Made by a program: the position numbers and the translations under genes
Shown here: piece by piece, positions 18,457 to 28,117 of the stretch
Layout: each line of letters starts with the position of its first letter
Numbering within the stretch: position 1 is the first letter of the stretch
Notes under the pieces: generated by a model
What the model was told of the DNA's origin: nothing
The model's database searches: none
Seen by the model: the letters and a program-made list of their open reading frames with translations, nothing else
Assembly (NCBI GenBank): GCA_030065205.1
Contig: JASJDN010000019.1
Span: 1 to 50,181 of the forward strand
Direction of reading: 5' to 3'
DNA length: 50,181 nt
From: Crocosphaera sp.
GTDB lineage: Bacteria > Cyanobacteriota > Cyanobacteriia > Cyanobacteriales > Microcystaceae

Positions 18457-21400
18457 ATGAAACGTTTAATGCCCTTTCAGCCTCTCCATCAATTAACCCT
18501 AAGTCAGTCTCCTTGGCTCTCAATCCTCTGTTCTTTGCCCATCGCTACGGGGATCACTGTATTTACGCCTCAAACGTCTGTATTCGCACAGGCAATTCAA
18601 GCAGATGGAACCCTTCCCACCAACTCAATTGTGAACCAAGCAGGGAATAACTACACCATCAATGGGGGGACACAAAGCGGAGCTAATTTATTTCACAGTT
18701 TTTCGCAATTTTCTGTTCCTAACTTTGGAAGTGCCACGTTTAATAACGGAGCAGCGATCGCTAATATCATCAGTCGGGTCACAGGAAACAATATTTCGGA
18801 TATTCAGGGAACCATTCGAGCCAATGGAGGGGCTAATTTATTTTTAATCAATCCCAATGGCATTACCTTTGGTCCTAATGCAACCTTAGATATTGGGGGG
18901 TCATTTATCGCCAGTACCGCCGATAGTGTTACATTTCTGGGAGGCGGTGAATTTAGTGCCACTAATCCTGGATCGTTCAATCCATTAATGACAATGACAG
19001 CCCCAATGGGACTACAAATGGGTTCTAACCCTGGAAATATCATCGTTCAAGGAAATGGTAATAATCTTGTCACTGATCCCACTAATTTTGAAATCAGACA
19101 ACTTCCTACTCTGCCATTCGGTCCATTTGGTCCGGTTACCCTTACCGTTGATGCAGGAGAAACCCTAGCCTTAGTCGGGGGAAATATTACCTTTGATGGG
19201 GGCAATGTGGCCGCCCCTCAAGGACGGGTCGAATTAGGGGCATTTAGCAATGGCTTGGTCAATTTAACCACTCAAAACGGACAACTGCAACTAGCCCCTG
19301 CCGTCGCTGGCATTACCTATAATAATATTCAAATGAATAACGGTTCATCGGTCAATGTTAGTGACGACAGTGCCGGTAGCGTCCAGATTCAAGGGAGTAA
19401 TTTAATCCTCAACAGTGGTTCCGTTATTTTAGCCAATACCACCGGCAACGGTACTGGGGGAGAAATTAATATTAGAACCACCGAATCAATCCAAGCAAGC
19501 GGTGTGGGTGAGCAACCCCCTAGTCCTCCGCCTCCCTTATTTGCTTACCGAATTTTTAGTGGTATTTTTGCCGATGTCAGTTCTGCGAGTGGACCGGGCG
19601 CCCAAGGGGGACAGATTAACCTACAAACTGGAACCTTGAGCCTAACGGACGGCGCACAAATTGGGGCCAATACCTTTGGGGCCGGACAAGCAGGACAGTT
19701 AAATATTAATAGCAATGCTGTACAAATTAGTGGAGAAAATATTTTAGGACCCAGTGGTTTATTTGCTGCGGTTGCGCCTGAAGCATCAGGCCCAGGGGGA
19801 ACCATTAACCTGACAACGGGTAATCTCCAAATGCAAGACAGAGCCAGTATTAATGTGGGTACCTTTGGCAATGGGGATGGAGGAACCGCTAATATTAACG
19901 CCGCTCAAATCGAATTAATCGGCGTTTCTTCGCAAGATGGAGATCCCACCGGGATTTTTGGCACAGCGGAATCCAATGCCACAGGAAACGGTGGAACCGT
20001 AATCATCAATGCTGAAACCCTGCGGGTAAGAGATGGGGCGAATATCGGCTTAACGACCTTTGGTGATGGCAATGGAGGCACCGGCATCATTAAAGCGTCT
20101 AACATAGAACTAATCGGCACCGCCCCCGATGGAAGGCCAAGCGGAATTTTTAACAACGTGGAAGAAAATGCCACGGGGCAAGGGGGCAACCTTACCATTG
20201 ATAGTCGCACCTTGACTTTAAGGGATGGGGCCAATATTGAAGTGAGTACCTTGAGTAGTGGTAATAGTGGCATGGCCACCATTAAAGCCACCGAGCTTAA
20301 TATTGTGGGAACCTCTTCTCTGGGGAACCCTAGCGGAATTTTTAGTAACGTCGGCAGTAATGCCATCAGAGAAGGGGGAGGATTACGCGTAGATGCAGAT
20401 AATCGTACCACCGGACAAGGAGGTAGATTACGAGTAGACGCAGAGAATTTACGATTAACAGACGGGGGACAAATCGGCAGTTTAACCTTTAGTGTGGGAA
20501 ATGGCGGGATTTTGGATATCAACGCCTCCAATATCGAAATTGAAGGAACATCGGGGTCTCGTCCCAGTGGAATTGTCAGTCAAGTGGGTCGTGTCAATGA
20601 CCTCAACGATCGCACGTTGGGTAATGGGGGTCAAATTAATATCAATACCAACCAGTTAAAACTCAGTGACGGTGGCATCATTAGCACCAATACCGCCGGG
20701 TTGGGTCGAGCGGGTAACATGACGATTAACGCTCAAAATGTGCAAGTGACTGGGGGAGTCAGACAAACCGCCAGTGGTTTATTTAGTGCGGTCACAGAAG
20801 GAGGGAGAGGCAATGGTGGCGACATTACCCTCAATACTCAAAGTCTCAGCGTTAAAGATGGGGGACAAATCGCTGCCAGTACCGCCGGCTCAGGTAATGG
20901 GGGGAATTTAACCATTACAGCGAGATTTATTGATCTTTCGGGTGAGTCTCCCTTAGGGGCCAGTGGTTTGTTTGCCAATGCCATTAACGGCACAGGAAAT
21001 GGGGGCAATATTCGGGTTCAAACGGAAAATTTAACCATCCGTGACGGGGCTACCATTAATGTCGGTAATTTTCCCAGTCGTAATACTGGAGTAAGGGCGG
21101 GTCAAGGCGCACCCGGTAATATTGATATTGAGGCTAAATCGATTATTTTAAACTCCCAAGGCACTATTACAGCCGATACGGTAGCGGGAAGTCAAGGCAA
21201 TATTACCCTCAATACCGATAGTCTGGAGCTAAACTGGATCAGTTCTATCAGCACAAATGCGAGAGGGGATGGCAGTGGTGGGAATATCACCATCAATACC
21301 AATAATTTAAACGTACAGGAAATGAGTTCCATTAGTGCCAATGCTCAAGGAGCAGGGTCAGCTGGAAATGTTACCATTGAAGGGCGATCTCAAAACCCTG

Positions 21401-22362
21401 AAATTAATCTCAGTCAAAGCGAGATTACGGCCACGGGAAATCAGGGAAATGTTCGTATTAGCAGTGAAAATTTACAGTTAGAGGATGGCAGTGTAATTAG
21501 TGCCAACGCTGAAGGGAATGGAGATGGGGGTAATGTTATCTTGATCAATGACCAAGCCATCACCCTCAATAGTAATAGTGTGATTAGTAGTAACGCCGAA
21601 GGAACCGGTCAAGGGGGAAATATTGACTTGGTTACGGGGACATTAAATGTGTTGGATAATAGTGAAATTGCCGCCAACGCCAGCGAAACCTCCGGGGGTA
21701 ATATTTTGGTTCGAGTCACTTCCCCCAGAACCCTAACCCTAGACTCAGGAAAAATTACAGCCACAGGGGGACAAGGAAATATTACCCTAGATTCACCCAT
21801 TACATTTTTACGAAATGGTAGTTTAATTAGTACCAACGGACTCGGGACTGAACCGGGGGGAAATATCATTATTCACACCAATTTTCTCTTAAGTTTTCCC
21901 ACAGAAAATAATGACATCACCGCTAATGCTCAACAAAGTCGAGGGGGTCGCGTTATTATTAAATCTTTGGGGGTTTTTGGTATTGAATTTCGGGAATTTT
22001 TAACCCCTTTATCTGATATTACTGTCACCTCAGAATTGGGACCTGCGTTTGCTGGAGAAGTCAGTATTCGAGTTCCAGAAGGAGACCCCACGTCTGGCTT
22101 TACTAAATTACCCGAAAATACCATTGATCCTCGTGATCTTTTGGTGGTATCCTGTGCTGCAGATGAGGGTAATGTCTTTATTCGTACCGGAAAAGGAGGA
22201 CTCCCGGATAATCCCGATCAAAGTTTAAGATGGCGGGTGATTTGGGAAGATTTACGGGACTTTATTGAACTGGATGATCCTGATTCTACCCCTTATTCTC
22301 CACAATCCGATAGTCAGAGAAGCCACCGTAATTGTACTGATTTTCAGTCCAGTCAGGGTTAA
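18457..22362 (+). CDS. Two-partner-secretion exoprotein, filamentous-haemagglutinin-type (TpsA)
   Basis: This 1301-aa secreted beta-helix protein has an extended signal peptide (1-46, cleavage near VFAQA), a TPS secretion domain (about 47-165) with NPNGI at 132-136, then about 1000 residues of repetitive Gly/Asn-rich strands of the form GNGGxIxI ... LxLxDGGxIxxxTxGxGxGG typical of right-handed beta-helix adhesins, and a C-terminal block with LLVVSCAADEGNVF and TGKGGLP found at the ends of cyanobacterial members. TPS proteins are exported by an Omp85-type partner; the only one here is the TpsB at 28118-29863. Likely a surface adhesin. Start ATG at 18457; the upstream ATG at 18441 is in another frame. 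Confidence 0.92.
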   Translation: MKRLMPFQPLHQLTLSQSPWLSILCSLPIATGITVFTPQTSVFAQAIQADGTLPTNSIVNQAGNNYTINGGTQSGANLFHSFSQFSVPNFGSATFNNGAAIANIISRVTGNNISDIQGTIRANGGANLFLINPNGITFGPNATLDIGGSFIASTADSVTFLGGGEFSATNPGSFNPLMTMTAPMGLQMGSNPGNIIVQGNGNNLVTDPTNFEIRQLPTLPFGPFGPVTLTVDAGETLALVGGNITFDGGNVAAPQGRVELGAFSNGLVNLTTQNGQLQLAPAVAGITYNNIQMNNGSSVNVSDDSAGSVQIQGSNLILNSGSVILANTTGNGTGGEINIRTTESIQASGVGEQPPSPPPPLFAYRIFSGIFADVSSASGPGAQGGQINLQTGTLSLTDGAQIGANTFGAGQAGQLNINSNAVQISGENILGPSGLFAAVAPEASGPGGTINLTTGNLQMQDRASINVGTFGNGDGGTANINAAQIELIGVSSQDGDPTGIFGTAESNATGNGGTVIINAETLRVRDGANIGLTTFGDGNGGTGIIKASNIELIGTAPDGRPSGIFNNVEENATGQGGNLTIDSRTLTLRDGANIEVSTLSSGNSGMATIKATELNIVGTSSLGNPSGIFSNVGSNAIREGGGLRVDADNRTTGQGGRLRVDAENLRLTDGGQIGSLTFSVGNGGILDINASNIEIEGTSGSRPSGIVSQVGRVNDLNDRTLGNGGQININTNQLKLSDGGIISTNTAGLGRAGNMTINAQNVQVTGGVRQTASGLFSAVTEGGRGNGGDITLNTQSLSVKDGGQIAASTAGSGNGGNLTITARFIDLSGESPLGASGLFANAINGTGNGGNIRVQTENLTIRDGATINVGNFPSRNTGVRAGQGAPGNIDIEAKSIILNSQGTITADTVAGSQGNITLNTDSLELNWISSISTNARGDGSGGNITINTNNLNVQEMSSISANAQGAGSAGNVTIEGRSQNPEINLSQSEITATGNQGNVRISSENLQLEDGSVISANAEGNGDGGNVILINDQAITLNSNSVISSNAEGTGQGGNIDLVTGTLNVLDNSEIAANASETSGGNILVRVTSPRTLTLDSGKITATGGQGNITLDSPITFLRNGSLISTNGLGTEPGGNIIIHTNFLLSFPTENNDITANAQQSRGGRVIIKSLGVFGIEFREFLTPLSDITVTSELGPAFAGEVSIRVPEGDPTSGFTKLPENTIDPRDLLVVSCAADEGNVFIRTGKGGLPDNPDQSLRWRVIWEDLRDFIELDDPDSTPYSPQSDSQRSHRNCTDFQSSQG

Positions 22363-22464
22363 TAGTTACGTAACTTTTTCTATAGGCAAACAGCAGAGAC
22401 ATCGGTTAAAAATGGGTATGACCTTCCATAGAAATTGCCCATGAATCATTAATCTAAGTAACAA

Positions 22465-22497
22465 TCCCTTGAGCCTGAGTTCGGAGGGAATTTTTTT
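22465..22497 (+). terminator. Intrinsic terminator after tpsA
   Basis: TCCCT (22465-22469) pairs with AGGGA (22485-22489) around a partly paired loop, and T7 follows at 22491-22497. It lies between the TpsA stop and the CHAT gene, so the two probably have separate promoters. Confidence 0.55.
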
Positions 22498-22592
22498 CAG
22501 CAAAAATATCTGAGTTATTGACTAATTTTTTACTTAAATCGTTAACATTAATTTGATCAAATCAATTATTTATGACATAAAGAGACAAGTTG

Positions 22593-25181
22593 ATGATGCC
22601 CTTAACATCCTATGGTCTGGTTCCTACTGTGGTATTAGGACTGATGACAACTCTCCTGACGTTTAACCCTTCATTGCCGGCACAAAGCCAAACAGACCCC
22701 TTTTTAGTTACCCAACAAATCCCAGAAACTCAAGGAAAAACCCTCTTAAAACAGGGTAAACTTTTTTATCAACAAGGACAATATAACCAAGCGATCGCCC
22801 GTTGGCAAGATGCCCTCACCTCAGCTAGAGCCTCAGAGGACAGCCTATCTCAAGTTCTCAGTTTAAATTATTTATCCTTAGCCCATCAAGCTCTAGGACA
22901 ATGGGAATCAGCGCAAACAACTATCAAAGATAGCTTAACCCTGATTCAATCCCTTCCCAGTGATACCCGTAATCTCAATTTAATTCATGGCCAAAGCTTA
23001 AACACTCAAGGCAGTTTATATTTAGGTTTGGGCCAAGGAAGAAAAGCCATAGACACCTGGAAACAAGCCAAAACATACTATCAACAAGGTGAAGATCAAA
23101 TTGGGGTTTTAGGCACTGAAATTAACCAAGCTGAAGCCTTACAAACCCTAGGCTTTTATCGTCGTGCTTTAGACCAATTAACCACCATTAAACAACAACT
23201 CGAAACCCAACCCGATTCTATCCTCAAAGTTAAAGGGTTACAAAGTTTAGGCAGTGCGTTACAAGGCGTGGGGGACCTAGAAGAAGCTCAAACCGTTCTC
23301 CAAACCGCTTTAACCCTCAGCCAAACCCTCAATAGTCTCGATGATCAAGGAGCCACCTTACTCGCTTTAGGCAACGTTTATCAAGGCTTAAAACAACCCC
23401 AAACCGCCCTTGATTTTTACCAACAAGCCACCCAAACCGCCCTTAACCCCGGCCTCAAATTAGAAGCCCAACTCAATCAATTTCGCCTCTTAATCAAGGA
23501 AAATCAACCCCAAACCGCCCTAACCCGTCTGCCTACCCTTCAGCAGTCTCTACGGCAACTACCTTCCAGTCGTCGCACCGTTTACGCCTACGTTAACTTA
23601 GGGGAAAGCTTACTGCAATTATTGCCCACCGGAGCAGTATCACCCGAAACGGTTTTTGCTTCCTTAAACGAGGCAGTACAACAGGCCAAACAGTTAAACG
23701 ATGACCGCGCTACGTCCTACGCCGTGGGAACCCTGGCCAAATTGTACGAACAACAACAACAATGGGCAACCGCTCAACCCTTAACCGAAGAAGCCTTGCA
23801 ACTAGCGCAAACCGTGAAAGGGAACGAGATGACCTATCAATGGCAATGGCAACTGAGTCGGTTGATGAAAGTGCAAGGAAACCGTCAAGGAGCGATCGCC
23901 ACCAATAAAGCAGCCGTTCAAACCTTACAAAGCATTCGCAACGATTTACTAGCCATCGATGCCGGGGTACAATTTTCCTTTCGAGAAAGTGTCGAACCGG
24001 TTTATCGAGATTTAGTGAGTTTATTGTTAACCCCAGACAGTCCTGGCCAAGCCATTCCCCAAAGAAATTTAGCGGAAGCCCGCGAGGTGATCGAATCCCT
24101 ACAACTAGCCGAACTGGAAAACTTTTTCCGTGAAGCCTGTTTAGATGCCCAACCCCAACAAATCGATGACATTGATAGTAATGCGGCGGTTATCTATCCC
24201 GTCATCTTAGACGATCGCTTAGGAGTAATTGTTTCTTTGCCGGGTCAACCCCTCGATTATCATGAAGTTCAACAGCCCAAAACCGAAGTCGAAAACACCC
24301 TAGAAGAGCTATTACAAGCCTTAAATCCCGCCTTTTCTGATCAAATTCGCCTCAACCTCTCCCAACAAGTCTATAACTGGCTCATTGACCCCATTGAAAC
24401 CCAGTTAGAGCAACAAGAGATCAAAACGTTGGTGTTTGTTCTTGATGGTATTCTACGGAATTTACCCATGGCCGCCCTTCACGATGGCCAACAGTATCTC
24501 ATCGAAAAATATCAAGTGGCCTTGGCCCCAGGGCTACAATTAGTAGACCCCAGAAATTTAGACCCTGAATTGTTACAAGCGGTAGTAGCGGGTGTGAGTG
24601 AAGCCAATCTGGGATTTTCCGCTTTACCTGGGGTAGAAACAGAAGTACAAGAAATTGGCCAAGAGATCCCCACAGAACAGTTAATCAATCAAGAATTTAC
24701 CCGTGGTGGCTTCCAAAATGCCCTAACCATCTCTCCGTTAGCGGTAGTGCATTTAGCCACTCATGGACAATTTAGTTCCAACCCCGATGAAACCTTCGTG
24801 CTTGCTTGGCAAGATACCATCAGGGTTCGGGACTTCCAAAAGATTCTGCGGACCCGTGAACAAGCTACCGAAAATCCGGTGGAGTTATTGGTCTTAAGTG
24901 CCTGTCAAACCGCCAGTGGTGATAAACAAGCTGCTTTAGGGTTAGCAGGAATGGCCGTTCGTTCGGGGGCCCGTAGTACCATCGCCACCCTTTGGTCTGT
25001 TAAAGACCAATCAACGGCACGATTGATGACCGATCTCTATCGTAATCTCAATCAAGCCAGTGTGGCTCAAGAAAACAAAGCGGAAGCCTTGCGTCAAGCA
25101 CAGCTTTCCCTATTGCGCTCGCCTGAATTCTCCCATCCTTTTTATTGGTCGGCCTTTGTTTTAGTCGGTAATTGGCTGTAA
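22593..25181 (+). CDS. Exported TPR-CHAT domain protein, putative caspase-like protease
   Basis: About 862 aa. It has a signal peptide (about 1-33, ending SLPAQSQ), a run of TPR repeats (about 50-430; GKLFYQQGQYNQAIARWQDA is a clear one), a linker helix region, then a C-terminal CHAT domain (about 560-862). The expected catalytic dyad is present: His724 in LATHGQF and Cys771 in LSACQTASG. CHAT proteins are clan-CD proteases related to caspases and separase. The signal peptide places this one outside the cytoplasm. The ATG at 22593 is preferred over TTG 22590. It lies 38 bp upstream of DUF928, probable operon. A role in processing TpsA is inference. Confidence 0.9.
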   Translation: MMPLTSYGLVPTVVLGLMTTLLTFNPSLPAQSQTDPFLVTQQIPETQGKTLLKQGKLFYQQGQYNQAIARWQDALTSARASEDSLSQVLSLNYLSLAHQALGQWESAQTTIKDSLTLIQSLPSDTRNLNLIHGQSLNTQGSLYLGLGQGRKAIDTWKQAKTYYQQGEDQIGVLGTEINQAEALQTLGFYRRALDQLTTIKQQLETQPDSILKVKGLQSLGSALQGVGDLEEAQTVLQTALTLSQTLNSLDDQGATLLALGNVYQGLKQPQTALDFYQQATQTALNPGLKLEAQLNQFRLLIKENQPQTALTRLPTLQQSLRQLPSSRRTVYAYVNLGESLLQLLPTGAVSPETVFASLNEAVQQAKQLNDDRATSYAVGTLAKLYEQQQQWATAQPLTEEALQLAQTVKGNEMTYQWQWQLSRLMKVQGNRQGAIATNKAAVQTLQSIRNDLLAIDAGVQFSFRESVEPVYRDLVSLLLTPDSPGQAIPQRNLAEAREVIESLQLAELENFFREACLDAQPQQIDDIDSNAAVIYPVILDDRLGVIVSLPGQPLDYHEVQQPKTEVENTLEELLQALNPAFSDQIRLNLSQQVYNWLIDPIETQLEQQEIKTLVFVLDGILRNLPMAALHDGQQYLIEKYQVALAPGLQLVDPRNLDPELLQAVVAGVSEANLGFSALPGVETEVQEIGQEIPTEQLINQEFTRGGFQNALTISPLAVVHLATHGQFSSNPDETFVLAWQDTIRVRDFQKILRTREQATENPVELLVLSACQTASGDKQAALGLAGMAVRSGARSTIATLWSVKDQSTARLMTDLYRNLNQASVAQENKAEALRQAQLSLLRSPEFSHPFYWSAFVLVGNWL

Positions 25182-25218
25182 ACAAGGTTGATACTGCTTA
25201 ACCTCCTTATTTAACTTT

Positions 25219-25977
25219 ATGAAACCTCAAACTTTACAATCTGCTTTAGTATTCGGTGTGTTGTCTAGCACCCTGTTCCTTGATCCTTTGGGTTTGGTTC
25301 AGGCGCAACCCAGTCAGGGAGAACTGTTTGCCAGTAATGTGACTTTTGTTCCTCCTAACGGCGATCGCCCGAAAGATTCTCAAGGAGGTGCCTCCCGTGA
25401 TGACGGCAAATGTCCTCAAGATGCTAAAAACACCGATCCTTATCTGACGGCAGTGGTTCCGGCTGATGTGCAACGGTTAACGGTACAATCTCAACCCAGT
25501 ATTTTCGTGTATATTCCCCAAACGACGGCTAAAAAGGCATTTTTTAGCCTCAAAGATGACAAAAATGGCCAGCATTATCAAACGTTTTTACCCATCGATA
25601 AAAAAGGGGGTATTGTTAAAGTTAATTTACCGGCTAATGCCCCATCTTTAGTGGTGGGAAATGATTATCAATGGTCGTTTGTGATGTTATGTGGGGATAA
25701 ATTGTTACCGGATGATCCTGCGGTAACGGGGACGATTCGTCGGGTTAATCCTGGGGCAAACGTTACCGGTCAGTGGCAAGATTGGCAGCAAAACCCTTCT
25801 TTAGAAACGGCTAACTTGTTAGGAAAAGCGGGGCTTTGGTATGATATGCTAACAGTATTAATGGCTCTCAAACTCGAACAACCCAATAACGTTCAATTAA
25901 GTAGCATTTGGTCTAGCGTCTTAAAAGCCAGCAACCTTGATAGTATCGCCACTCAGCCTGTTATTGCTCGTAAATAA
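25219..25977 (+). CDS. DUF928 domain-containing exported protein
   Basis: This 252-aa protein has a signal peptide (about 1-29, VQAQ end) and the DUF928 pattern: PKDSQGGASRDDGKCP (a Gly/Arg-rich motif with a conserved Cys), FVYIPQTTAKKAFFSLKD, and the core YQWSFVMLCGDKL with a second Cys, which could form a disulfide with the first in the periplasm. The last 50 residues are helical. DUF928 genes are recurrently found beside CHAT and filamentous-haemagglutinin genes in cyanobacteria. Function unknown. Probably cotranscribed with the CHAT gene 38 bp upstream; a terminator follows. Confidence 0.88.
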   Translation: MKPQTLQSALVFGVLSSTLFLDPLGLVQAQPSQGELFASNVTFVPPNGDRPKDSQGGASRDDGKCPQDAKNTDPYLTAVVPADVQRLTVQSQPSIFVYIPQTTAKKAFFSLKDDKNGQHYQTFLPIDKKGGIVKVNLPANAPSLVVGNDYQWSFVMLCGDKLLPDDPAVTGTIRRVNPGANVTGQWQDWQQNPSLETANLLGKAGLWYDMLTVLMALKLEQPNNVQLSSIWSSVLKASNLDSIATQPVIARK

Positions 25978-26005
25978 GCTTGATTGAGCAATAATTATCA
26001 CTTCC

Positions 26006-26033
26006 AGAGGCGTTTTTATAAGCGTCTCTTTTA
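26006..26033 (+). terminator. Intrinsic terminator after DUF928 gene
   Basis: AGAGGCG (26006-26012) pairs with CGTCTCT (26023-26029, one G-U pair), followed by TTTTAT. It closes the CHAT-DUF928 unit. Confidence 0.6.
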
Positions 26034-26130
26034 TCAATTATTTGTTGGATCTTAAAAGTTATATTCGTTATTCTTTGTTCTCTATTTTCCATTATAAAAA
26101 ATAAAAGATATTTAAGATTTAGATAGTCTA

Positions 26131-27900
26131 ATGTCAAGATTATTAGAAAAACTTGGTTCAAAATTAGCAACGTTTTATGAAAAATGGCAAGCGGTATTAA
26201 TTACTGCCCCTAGTATCACTGCGATTGTAATCGGAGTCAATCATTTAGGGGTATTACAGATATTAGAATGGGCAGCTTATGACCAGTTTTTTCGTTTTCG
26301 TCCAGAGGAAGAAATTTCTCAAAGAATTACCCTGGTTACCATTGATGAAAGTGATTTAACAGAGTTAGATCAATGGCCGCTATCCGATGAAACTATTGCC
26401 AAAACATTAAACATTATTAAAGAAGAAAACCCCAGAATTATTGCCTTAGATATTTATCGGGATTTAGTGGTAGAACCGGGTCATGATCAATTAGTAGAAG
26501 TATTTGAGTCAACACCGAACTTAATTGGGGTGGAAAAAGTCAGTGGTCGTCCTGTTGCACCTTCCCCTATTTTAGCAGAAAAAAAACAAGTTGCTTTAGC
26601 TGATTTAGTGGTTGATCCTGATAGTAAAGTTCGTCGAGCTTTATTATCGCTTCAACGGCCTGATGGAGAGATTCAAACCTCTTTAGGTACTCAAGCAGCA
26701 TTAGATTATCTAGCGCAAGAAGACATTACCTTAACGCCGGTAATCGACGAAAAAGGAGAAGAAAATAATGCTAAATTACAGTTAGGAAAAGCGGTCTTTG
26801 AACCTTTACATAGTAATGACGGTGCTTATATTAATGCTGACAGTGGAGGATATCAAGTTCTTTTAAATTATCGAGGATTAGAAGATAAATTTGATACAAT
26901 TTCGTTACGAGACTTATTAAAAAATAATTTTAATCGTAATTTGATTCGCGGAAGAGTTATTTTTATTGGCTCCGTCGCTGAAAGTTTAAACGATCAATTT
27001 TATACTCCATTTAGTAGTATTTTAAGTGACCATCCCTTACGCACAGGAGGGGTAGTGATTCACGCTAATATTAGCAGTAAAATTTTGAGTGCTGCTCTCG
27101 ATGGACGACCATTAATCCGAGTTATTTCTAATGAATTAGAATGGACATTTATTTTCATTTCTTCTGTAATGGGAGCGATCGTTGGTTGGGAAATGGTTGT
27201 TAATCGGACTCGTCAACATAAAGTGTATTCTTTCACCAGTGTATTATTAATTAGTATCCTAATCCCTGGTATTTTCTTAGTGGGAGGATGTTATTTTATT
27301 TTTCTAAATGGTTGGTGGGTACCAGTTATTGCTCCAGCATTGGCTATGTTTTTATCTGCTTTTTCGGTTCCTATTTATCAGAATTTTACTTGGCAGAAAA
27401 TTGCCTATATTGATAGTTTGACAGGGCTGCATAATCGCCGTTATTTTGATAGTTATTTAGCTCAAATCTGGGAAGAACATAAAGAAAAAAAGATGCCGTT
27501 ATCTATTATTCTATGCGATGTGGATTATTTTAAATTGTATAACGATCATTACGGCCATCCCGAAGGCGATAAATGTTTACAAGAAGTCGCCCAAGGAATT
27601 CTCAGTGCAGTGCGAAAAACGGATTTAGCGGCTCGTTTTGGTGGGGAAGAATTTGTTATCGTCTTACCTAATGCTAATCCTGCGGTTGCGATGATTGCTG
27701 CGGGACGAGTTTGTGAAACCATTCGCTCCTTACAGTTAGAACATGAAACCTCTCGCGTTAGTGATTATGTAACCGTTAGTTGCGGTTCAGCTAGTATGGT
27801 TCCTGATCGATCATTTTCACCCAAAAACCTAGTTGATCAAGCCGATATCGCCCTCTATAAAGCTAAAGAAGCCGGTCGAGATGGTGCTTATCCTAATTGA
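26131..27900 (+). CDS. CHASE2-GGDEF diguanylate cyclase
   Basis: This 589-aa membrane signalling enzyme makes c-di-GMP. It has an N-terminal transmembrane helix (about 22-45), an extracytoplasmic CHASE2 sensor (about 46-330; starts AAYDQFFRFRPEE), three closely spaced transmembrane helices (about 335-425), then GGDEF (about 430-589) with active-site GGEEF. An inhibitory-site RKTD sits five residues before GGEEF, so product feedback is expected. DSLTGLHNRRYFD opens the catalytic domain. It is the fourth gene of the secretion cluster and convergent with tpsB across a tandem repeat. c-di-GMP control of the adhesin is a natural but untested inference. Confidence 0.93.
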   Translation: MSRLLEKLGSKLATFYEKWQAVLITAPSITAIVIGVNHLGVLQILEWAAYDQFFRFRPEEEISQRITLVTIDESDLTELDQWPLSDETIAKTLNIIKEENPRIIALDIYRDLVVEPGHDQLVEVFESTPNLIGVEKVSGRPVAPSPILAEKKQVALADLVVDPDSKVRRALLSLQRPDGEIQTSLGTQAALDYLAQEDITLTPVIDEKGEENNAKLQLGKAVFEPLHSNDGAYINADSGGYQVLLNYRGLEDKFDTISLRDLLKNNFNRNLIRGRVIFIGSVAESLNDQFYTPFSSILSDHPLRTGGVVIHANISSKILSAALDGRPLIRVISNELEWTFIFISSVMGAIVGWEMVVNRTRQHKVYSFTSVLLISILIPGIFLVGGCYFIFLNGWWVPVIAPALAMFLSAFSVPIYQNFTWQKIAYIDSLTGLHNRRYFDSYLAQIWEEHKEKKMPLSIILCDVDYFKLYNDHYGHPEGDKCLQEVAQGILSAVRKTDLAARFGGEEFVIVLPNANPAVAMIAAGRVCETIRSLQLEHETSRVSDYVTVSCGSASMVPDRSFSPKNLVDQADIALYKAKEAGRDGAYPN

Positions 27901-27902
27901 AG

Positions 27903-28066
27903 AAGGCAGGAGGCAGGGGGAGCAGGGGGAGCAGAGGGAGCAGGGGGAGCAGAGGGAGCAGGGGAGCAGGGGAGCAGGGGAGCAGGGGAAGCAGGGGGAG
28001 CAGGGGAGCAGGGGGAGCAGGGGAGCAGGGGGAGCAGAGGGAGCAGAGGGAGCAGGGGAGCAGGGG
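27903..28066. repeat. Long STRR array, about 17 units of GGGGGAGCA / GAGGGAGCA / GGGGAGCA
   Basis: Begins with the leader GGCAGGAGGCAG and continues as about 17 AGCA-ended units of mixed 8 and 9 bases, ending in GGGGAAGAAAG. It fills the gap between the convergent cyclase and tpsB genes. Frames through it (Gln/Gly/Glu/Arg repeats) are artefacts. Confidence 0.92.
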
Positions 28067-28117
28067 AAGAAAGAATATTACTCTACGATGATAAGCGAAT
28101 TTGGTATGACTTCTGTT

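Noticed and set aside
19905-20531. 208-aa minus-strand open frame, and other antisense frames inside tpsA
   Set aside because: Shadow of the repetitive Gly/Asn coding sequence; low-complexity Pro/Leu/Ser product with no domain.
27903-28066. Possible CRISPR array
   Set aside because: Units are 8-9 bases, contiguous, without spacers; no cas genes.
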